Part shown: positions 54,490 through 64,000 of the stretch, piece after piece | Layout of the letters: each line of letters begins with the position of its first letter | Numbering within the stretch: position 1 is the stretch's first letter | NCBI RefSeq assembly: GCF_019393635.1 | Contig: NC_057861.1 | Coordinates: 546,874,711-546,938,710 of the forward strand | Reading direction: 5' to 3' | Length of the DNA stretch: 64,000 nt | From: Dromiciops gliroides | Taxonomy: Eukaryota; Chordata; Mammalia; Microbiotheria; Microbiotheriidae | The notes under the pieces: model-generated | What the model saw: the letters and a program-made list of their open reading frames with translations, nothing else | What the model was told of the DNA's origin: nothing | The model's database searches: none | Position numbers and translations under genes: made by a program

Positions 54490-54665
54490 TGTGTAATATA
54501 AAATCTGGAGGGCCATTACAATAGAATGTTGGTACTTGAGGGATCCTAAAATCATCCAACTCTCTCATTTTAGAGATGAGTAAACTGAGGCTCAAAGTAG
54601 CTGACTTATGCAAGGTAATCTAGTCATTTAATGGCAGAACCAAGAAAGAACTCCCCAAGCCGGTA
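54490..54665 (-). mobile_element. MIR-like/CR1-like fragment
   Basis: Contains ctctctcattttagagatga, gtaaactgaggctcaaagta and catttaatggcagaaccaag. Confidence 0.6.
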
Positions 54666-54899
54666 AGGGAAGGGGTGGGTTCTGGCACCCAGGAGCTGTT
54701 TCCTATTCCCTTGAAGCAAATCTAGAGATAGAATGAAACTAGAAATAAAGGAATCTACTTCAGGTTGCTTGAAGGAAAAGACTGAGAACACAACACAAAT
54801 TTACCATCTCCGTCATGCCCCAGTCCCTAGTTTGCTACTCTCTTATGGATACCTTCTCTAATTTCTGTTTTGCTATGATTTGGATAGATGATTTTTCTT

Positions 54900-54983
54900 G
54901 GAGGAAGGAAGGAAGGAAGGAAGGAAGGAAGGAAGGAAGGAAGGAAGGAAGGAAGGAAGGAAGGAAGGAAGGAAGGAAGGAAG
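54900..54983. repeat. (GGAA)n microsatellite, about 20 units
   Basis: Pure GGAA run that joins an L1 3' fragment at its right end. Confidence 0.95.
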
Positions 54984-54994
54984 AAAAGAAAAGA

Positions 54995-55445
54995 AAGATC
55001 CAAGACAATTCCAAAGGGCTCATGATGGAAAATGCTCTCCACAGGGGGCAGCCAGGTGGCTCAGTGGATAAAGCAGCAGCCCTGGATTCAAGAGGACCTG
55101 AGTTCAAATCCAGCCTCAAACACTTGACGCGTACTAGCTGTGTGACTCTGGGCAAATCACTTAACCCTCACTGGGCCCCCCACCCCCCAAAAAAAATACT
55201 CTCTACACCAGAAAAAGGAACTGTGGAATCTGAATGCAGATTGAACCATATTATTTGTACTTTCTTTTTCTTGAGGTTTTTCCCTTTTGTTCTGATTCTT
55301 TTTTCACAACATGACTAATGAAGAAATATGTTTAATGTGATTGTATATATATAACCTATATCAGATTGCTTTCTGTCTTGGGGAGGGAGAAAAATTTGGG
55401 AACTCAAAATCTTATAAAGACCGATGTTGAAAACTATCTTTACAT
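54995..55445 (+). mobile_element. LINE-1 3' UTR fragment split by a SINE
   Basis: Sense L1: gatccaagacaattccaaag, ggaatctgaatgcagattga, cacaacatgactaatgaaga and aacctatatcagattgcttt. Confidence 0.78.
55043..55192 (+). mobile_element. WSINE1-type CORE-SINE inside L1
   Basis: Duplication tgctctccaca / tactctctaca. C-rich segment before the A tail. Confidence 0.92.
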
Positions 55446-55504
55446 GTAACTAGAGAAATACTATTAAGATTGAAGAAAGAGAGAGAGAGATAGAGAAAGA
55501 AAGG

Positions 55505-56015
55505 AAGGAAGAAAGAAAGAGAAAGAAGGATGGAAGAAAGGAAAAGAAAGGGATCTATAACAGGAGGTATTTCCTGCAAACCAGAATATCTAGTAGGTCT
55601 ATTCCTAGAGAAGAAACCTTGCCTCCAACCATCCATTATATATGATATGATACAATATAATCATACAATACAATATAATAATATAACCATCCATTATATG
55701 TTATTCATTATACAGAAGTAGGAGGGTAAGAAAGAAGTTAGGAAAAAGAGGAAGGATGGAAGGAAGGAAAAGAAAGGGATTTATAACAGGAGGTATTTCC
55801 TGCAAACCAGAATATCTAGTAGGTCTATTCCTAGAGGAGAAACCTTGCACCCAACCATCCATTATATATGATATGATATTATATGATGTGATATGATGGG
55901 ATGATATTATATGATGATACTATAACACAATGCAATATAATATCATAACCATCCTGTATAGAAGTAGAAGGGTAAGAAATGTTAGAAAAAAAAGGAAGGA
56001 TGGAAGGATAAGAGG
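55505..56015. repeat. 226-bp tandem duplication
   Basis: Two nearly identical units share cttgcatgca-free text such as aacaggaggtatttcctgca and aaccagaatatctagtaggt, offset by 226 bp (55541 and 55767). A partial third unit starts near 55969. Units end in degenerate ATATGATATG runs. Confidence 0.9.
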
Positions 56016-56149
56016 GTAGGTTATATGTATATGACAAACACACCTCACCATCCCAGCCTGCCAGCAAGAGCTTCTAACATTTAGCTTGGGTGTGTTTTTA
56101 ATTGCCCACTACTCCACCCCCCCTCCCCCCTTTTCATTTTAGCTGTTTA

Positions 56150-58720
<2,571 letters not shown>

Positions 58721-60253
58721 GTCCTCATCTAACTGACCACTAATCCCCAGTAGGGGTCCTGAGGGATACAGTCACTAGTTTAGTAGGGTCCCTCTCGAAG
58801 TCTTCTTGGGGGGGGGATAAGATGCTGTTGGTTTTGGGGGTGGGAGGAGGTGCGTCACAACCTTTGGGTCTCTAGAATGAATGAATCATCATTAAGAGAC
58901 CAGCCCTGGCTGCATATTTTTGGAGCCTCCAGAGTTTGGCCCTGGCCTTCCTTACACTATATGTACTAGAGATATATACATTCCTGCCACTACCTTGGGA
59001 ACAAAGAAAACACAGTGCAAATGTCCATTCCTTTTTAATAGCTTATAGGAACCTAGACAATAGGAGAGTCCAGTTGGAAGGGGAGTTGGGGAGCATCTTT
59101 CGTCCAAGGCTCCATAGCATGTGGTCACTTGCCTTACAAAGATGAATCTGGATCTTAAAACACAGCTGGAGGAAGAGGGCATCATGTACTGTGTAACTTA
59201 GTTATAGATTCTACAAATTGGTATTCCTGTGCTCTGTGAGCATTGCAATTAAGAGCATGTTTGACAAGATTTCAAAACATTCCGTTGCTCAACATGCCAA
59301 AGGGTAATGGGAGAATTTGTTAGGAAAAAAACCCTTTTAAGGAGAAAATAGCACTTTATTTTGATAAATGCCTTAATTTTATAGTAATTGTTATTACCAA
59401 GTGTTGCATTTTGCAGACCAATTATACGGCAATATAAATTAGTTGGCATACTTACTTAACATTCCTGAAGAAGCCAGGCAGTGAAAAATGCTAGTTAGTG
59501 CAAAGAACCATGGGTAGCAACAAATGTTTTTCAGCAACAGTGATGAGATCATAAAACTTATCAGTGCCTAGATTAGAGAGAGATGTTTTAGGCCTTCCCC
59601 TTGGCATGTTAAACCAAAACTTTGCTACTCCTTAGAAGCTAATCTTTTCCTCAATATTGCTCCCCTCCCCCACCTCCAAAATGCCTTATTGAAAACCAGG
59701 GCACCTGAGGGGATGCCTTCTCACTTTGGAATGACCCGTGTTTCATTGCACAGCCACCACCCAAGCTGAATTTAAGAGCCTGAAGAAGCCCTGAAGGAAG
59801 CTATGCCAATTCTGCAAGGATTATTCTAATACTGTGTATTCTCAGAGTCTGCCAAGCTTCCATAAAACAGCCGCATTTACATCCAGTACAACACTTTGGG
59901 CATAGATTGCAGGTTCATTAAGGATGGTTATTCCTGAGGCTGTAAAGGGAAAATAAAAAAAAGCAGAGGAGAGCTAGGGAAATAATAACCTTTGCCAACT
60001 ATTCCCCCTACCCCCTAACCCCAGGCATAAATCATACCCAAGTAGATCCTGCATAGCATTAGAGTTCTTTTTCTTTGGGTGATCTTTTCTGAAATCTTTT
60101 CTTGCAAGCCTCTAAATTTCTAGCTTTGACTAATGTAGTCATATTTTTACCATTTGCCATTAGGCTGAAAATAGTCAGTTGTCCACTGATTGGAATGAAA
60201 GCTTTACAGCTTCAAATTAGGGTTTTAGATTTGGCCTAGCTTGTTTTGGGCTC

Positions 60254-60259
<6 letters not shown>

Positions 60260-60306
<47 letters not shown>
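60260..60306. repeat. (TG)n microsatellite
   Basis: About 23 GT units in the probable ITPRIPL2 3' UTR. Confidence 0.95.
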
Positions 60307-60308
<2 letters not shown>

Positions 60309-60666
60309 AAAATAAATGGATGGATATCCCAAGAATTCACGATCTTTAAAATAGAAGTTCTAATTTAACTGCCCAGAATAGGACCATTGTTGAGTGCTTG
60401 GACAATCTTGAGGAAGTTCCTCAAACCTTGCTGCTTTGGGAGGTTCTTCTCTCAAGTTTCTGGAATAATAATTTATAAGTAATAACCTCACATGAGGACT
60501 TCTCAGACTGGGCTGCACTGAACACTGGCTTCCTTTGAAGCATATGCTGGATCATTACGGAAACAATTTGGAAATGTGTCTTGGAGGAGTTAGTTTTTTG
60601 GTAGACAACTCAGTTTGTAGAAAAGTATGGAAAAGTTTTCGTTTCTATACCAAAAACCATTCCAGG

Positions 60667-60667
<1 letters not shown>

Positions 60668-60719
<52 letters not shown>

Positions 60720-60743
60720 TATATGTATATGTATATATGTGTA

Positions 60744-60774
<31 letters not shown>
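60668..60774. repeat. compound (TA)n(CA)n...(TG)n(TA)n repeat
   Basis: The two halves are mutually complementary, so the transcript could fold into a long imperfect hairpin. Confidence 0.9.
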
Positions 60775-62796
60775 CAGTGTTAGTCCTTAGGTACTGAATT
60801 TGCAAAAGCAATCTGTCTATAAGCATGGTGACATAAAGGAATCTAAACTTCACCGTTAAGATAAATGTCTTAATAAATATTAAGGTTATTATATCCTTTA
60901 TCTCTATGTAAAAAATTGCATGTAATCAATCTAAAGAGCATTCTCATTAACCAGTTCAGGAACTGGGACGATTAAAAATAGTTGATTTAAAAATATTTCC
61001 ATCTTAGCTTAGGACAAATTTTTTGACCTTTCAGGTGGGGAAATAGAAGAATTTGAGCAACTATAAAATTTTGGAAGGTTAATTTATCAAATTTTCTAAC
61101 TGTGGTGATGGGTTCTTTTTTTAAATGTTATTTAAAAAAATATAAATCTGGTAACGTGCTGCATCAGCAGCCTTATTTTCAGGTATCCTATCTAAAGCCA
61201 TGGCTATTCTCAAGGTTTTATTATTATTTTTATTATTTTTTTAAATTAATGGGGCATTGTATTTGTGTTTCTAAACATAAATGTCTTATTTATATGCCAT
61301 GCTGAGCATTTGTTCTTTGTACATGGTAACCAAAGCTTAAAGATTTAGATCAATTTTGGTCAATGCTTAGTAGCCCAAAACATGTACTATGTACACATGA
61401 AATAATTATGGCATATAAGCAAGGGATGATGGTTGTCTTGGGCACTTGTTTATTTTTTTATTTTATTATGGCACCATTATTCCCTTGAATGAGCTACACT
61501 CCAGTGGGTAGTTCTTTCTCTATTTTTTTTTTAAATTTACACATTTTTCTTTCTTTCTTTCTTTTTTTTTGGTATGTGTTTGGTACTGGAGATAAAATAA
61601 CATGGAGACCTCTAATGAGCTTGTTTTATTTTCCTACTGGTGCCACTGAATTGCTGGTTACATGAGTAACTAATAAGTTACATGATTTGCTGGTGCCTGT
61701 AGAAAATTGGAAGATGAATCATTTCTAGCCTGAGGCACCCAAAGGTAACTTCCACTGACCCCAATGGGAACCCTACTGTATTCTTCTGGGGAGGGTAGAA
61801 TTAGAGCCTACAAATGTTTTTGCAAAATGAAGCATGAGAAAGGGAAAATGTGAAAGGGAAAAAAGAATCTTAGAAGGATTGGGAAAGTGAATCAAAGATG
61901 GCAAAGTCAGGATGGGTAGAAGAGTGGAGACTTGATGTGAAGATAGAAGAGAGGGTGAGAGCAAATTGAATAGAAGGAATTCATTTTAATTGTGTATCGT
62001 GTTAAATGGTCTACTCCTCAAATATATATATATATTAAAAACTCAGTATTTCTGGTTATAGGTAGTAGTTTTGTTATCTATATATCGGGGGTGCAATATT
62101 CCAAGTATTAGCTTTTATCTTATCTAAGCTTGATTGTAAAGCTAAACCAGTAGATTAGTACAGCTACAGACAGGACTTTTCACATAATTTATCTAGTTGT
62201 GAGTTGAATTGTTAGGATAGCAATTGGATTCTTTACCAAAGGAAGTGTGGGTCAGTTCATAGCACTTCCTTCCTTGGGACTGTGGTCTCAGACTTTTCTG
62301 TCATATTGGACTTGGCTATCCAGATTGCACAAGCTTTTCTGATGGTGGCTGAGCAACACCTGGGAAACAGGAAGCCACATCCCACCAAGGGAAAGATTTG
62401 ATGTCTGGGTATATGGAATCTAGGCATTTTGTCAGGTGACTTCACTTAGTTTTGGAGACATTCCAGGTAACCCACACCATATATATTTTTTAAGCATCCC
62501 AGTTGGTGTCTTTGTAATGATTTATCTGATGGCAGTGAGCCTCAGGGAAAAACAACAAAAAACAAAAAATTATCAGGGCTGTGGGTCACATCTCAGTTTA
62601 CCACAGCTCAGTTTAAATCTTGTTTCCCCCTTGCACAGGTATATTAACTCTTTCAGGCTACTAGACTACACTTGACCGAAACAGGATTTTAATCCATTGG
62701 CACCCTTAGCCACCTAAAAGAGGTAGTCTGACTTCTCAAAGTACCACTTCTGCAATTGGGTTGAAATTTGTCAGTTAATAAGATGTGGCCCCTGGG

Positions 62797-62967
62797 GGCA
62801 GCTAGATAGCGCAGTGGATAGAGCGTGGGCCCTGGATTCAGGAGGACCTGAGTTTAAATCTGGCCTCAGACACTAGACACTTGCTAGGTGTGTGACCCTG
62901 GGCAAGTCACTTAACCCCAATTGCCTCACAAAAAAAAAATCAAAACCAAAACCAAAAAAACCCAAAA
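62797..62967 (+). mobile_element. WSINE1-type CORE-SINE in the probable ITPRIPL2 3' UTR
   Basis: Duplication aataagatgtggcccc on both sides. Tail (AAAACC)n. Confidence 0.94.
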
Positions 62968-62999
62968 ATAAGATGTGGCCCCAAGCTCTCCCCACGCCT

Positions 63000-63130
63000 T
63001 ATCTCAACAGCAAGTGCCTGTGTGACTTTGGGCCTATCTGTCTCAGTTTCCCCATCTGTAAACTGAGGATAATTGCATCCCCTACCTCATGAGAAGTTTA
63101 TGAGGATTAGCATAGCTAATACTGGTTTGC
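63000..63130 (+). mobile_element. MIR-like fragment
   Basis: Contains gcctgtgtgactttgggcct, gtctcagtttccccatctgt and aaactgaggataattgcatc. Confidence 0.65.
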
Positions 63131-63842
63131 AGTGCACATTGAAAGGGGAAAAAACCCATAGTATTATCATCATTATTATTATTATTTTAAAAAGCATATC
63201 TATGACACTCCTGTTTTATAATTTCATTATCTACATATTTTATACCTATATTTTTGAAAGGTATAAAGCACTCCTAAGGGGATGTTATAATGACCTTATT
63301 AACTATGGGTGTAAGGGTTGGGGAAGGACTGGAGAAGAATAAGATTATAGGTATACCAAGAGAATACCAACTAAGTCATATACACTTTTCTTTCCCTTTA
63401 TAAGTATCAGAAGATGATACATTTTCTTAAGCAAACCTAACACGTTTTGGTTATAAACACCGAAAGAAAAATATATGACATAGTTGCTGTTCTCCTGAAG
63501 CTAATATGCCTTAATTCAGTCATCTTAAAATGTTTCGCCTATTTTATTTTAATTTTTCTAAAGTGCATATTTACAAAGTAAGTCATGTTTAATACTCCTT
63601 TGTCCTTTGGCAGTGAAAAGTTATGGTAAAATGCCTCTTTCGAAAAAGACCAAAGAGTTAACGCAATGTTTGTTCTGCTGCTATTTCCAAAAAGAAAAAA
63701 GAAAAAATTAATTGTTTGAAATTTCAGCCTATTCCAAAGTGTTAAAATGTACCATTTACTTTCTCTTTTAAGGTCCAAAGACATTTGCACTTTTATGGGG
63801 AAGAGGGTGACTTTAAATTGTTTTTCTATATTTCACTCTATG

Positions 63843-63848
63843 AATAAA
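63843..63848 (+). terminator. ITPRIPL2: poly(A) signal, probable ITPRIPL2 3' end
   Basis: AATAAA in ctatgaataaacaagc, followed within 50 bp by a GT-rich stretch (ggctgtaggttgaatttgt). Confidence 0.5.
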
Positions 63849-64000
63849 CAAGCTTTTTGAAACCTCTGGCTGTAGGTTGAATTTGTAGTATGGGAAGATT
63901 CTTGTGGATGTACATGCAGAACTTGTTCTAGCTTGTGATGCTTTATACAAACGTGGATCTTATTTTTTCTTATATGAAAGGGAAGTTGTTTCCCATGAAG

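Overview
This is nuclear DNA from a marsupial, most likely an Australidelphian. The genes have vertebrate introns and CpG promoters. The dominant repeat is a young tRNA-derived CORE-SINE of the WSINE1 type (A box TAGGTGGCGCAGTGG, B box GAGTTCAAATC, CORE segment CTAGCTGTGTGACCCTGGG, A-rich tail), with roughly 40 copies, most with recognisable target-site duplications. Marsupial-type L1, L2/CR1, MIR/THER1-like and MAR1/RTE-associated SINEs, hAT MITEs and solitary retroviral LTR fossils fill most of the rest. I cannot name the species.

Three protein-coding genes lie on the + strand in the same order as on human chromosome 16p12.3. (1) The 3' end of TMC7: four terminal coding exons at 1651-1781, 3713-3868, 10520-10598 and 11451-11525. 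They join in frame into 146 C-terminal residues; the rest of the gene lies before the window. (2) COQ7, complete: six coding exons from 19098 to 25293, 218 aa, with all six di-iron ligands of the 5-demethoxyubiquinone hydroxylase. Its promoter has two CCAAT boxes and an E-box, and a poly(A) signal follows at 25379. (3) ITPRIPL2, a single-exon CDS in a CpG island at 57100-58708. It reads as 535 aa only if one extra C in a C6 run at 58497-58502 is discounted; as printed, the frame is broken there. A probable 3' UTR of about 5.1 kb runs to a poly(A) signal at 63843.

Layout: 1-11.5 kb TMC7 exons and introns, with an L1 5' fragment and an L1 carrying two solo LTRs and a SINE; 11.5-19 kb TMC7 3' UTR candidate and repeat-rich intergenic DNA; 19-25.4 kb COQ7; 25.4-56.1 kb a gene-free interval of SINE, L1, L2, LTR and microsatellite DNA with a few single-copy stretches (notably 27.4-29.9 kb); 56.1-63.9 kb ITPRIPL2. 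The genes are conserved neighbours, not a functional operon: a TMC-family membrane protein, a mitochondrial ubiquinone-synthesis enzyme and an IP3-receptor-interacting-protein-like membrane protein.

I found no undescribed multi-gene system. The most unusual observation is a dimeric SINE with a specific linker, present twice in the window on opposite strands. It suggests that a SINE pair was copied as one unit. Nested insertions also give clean relative ages for several elements.
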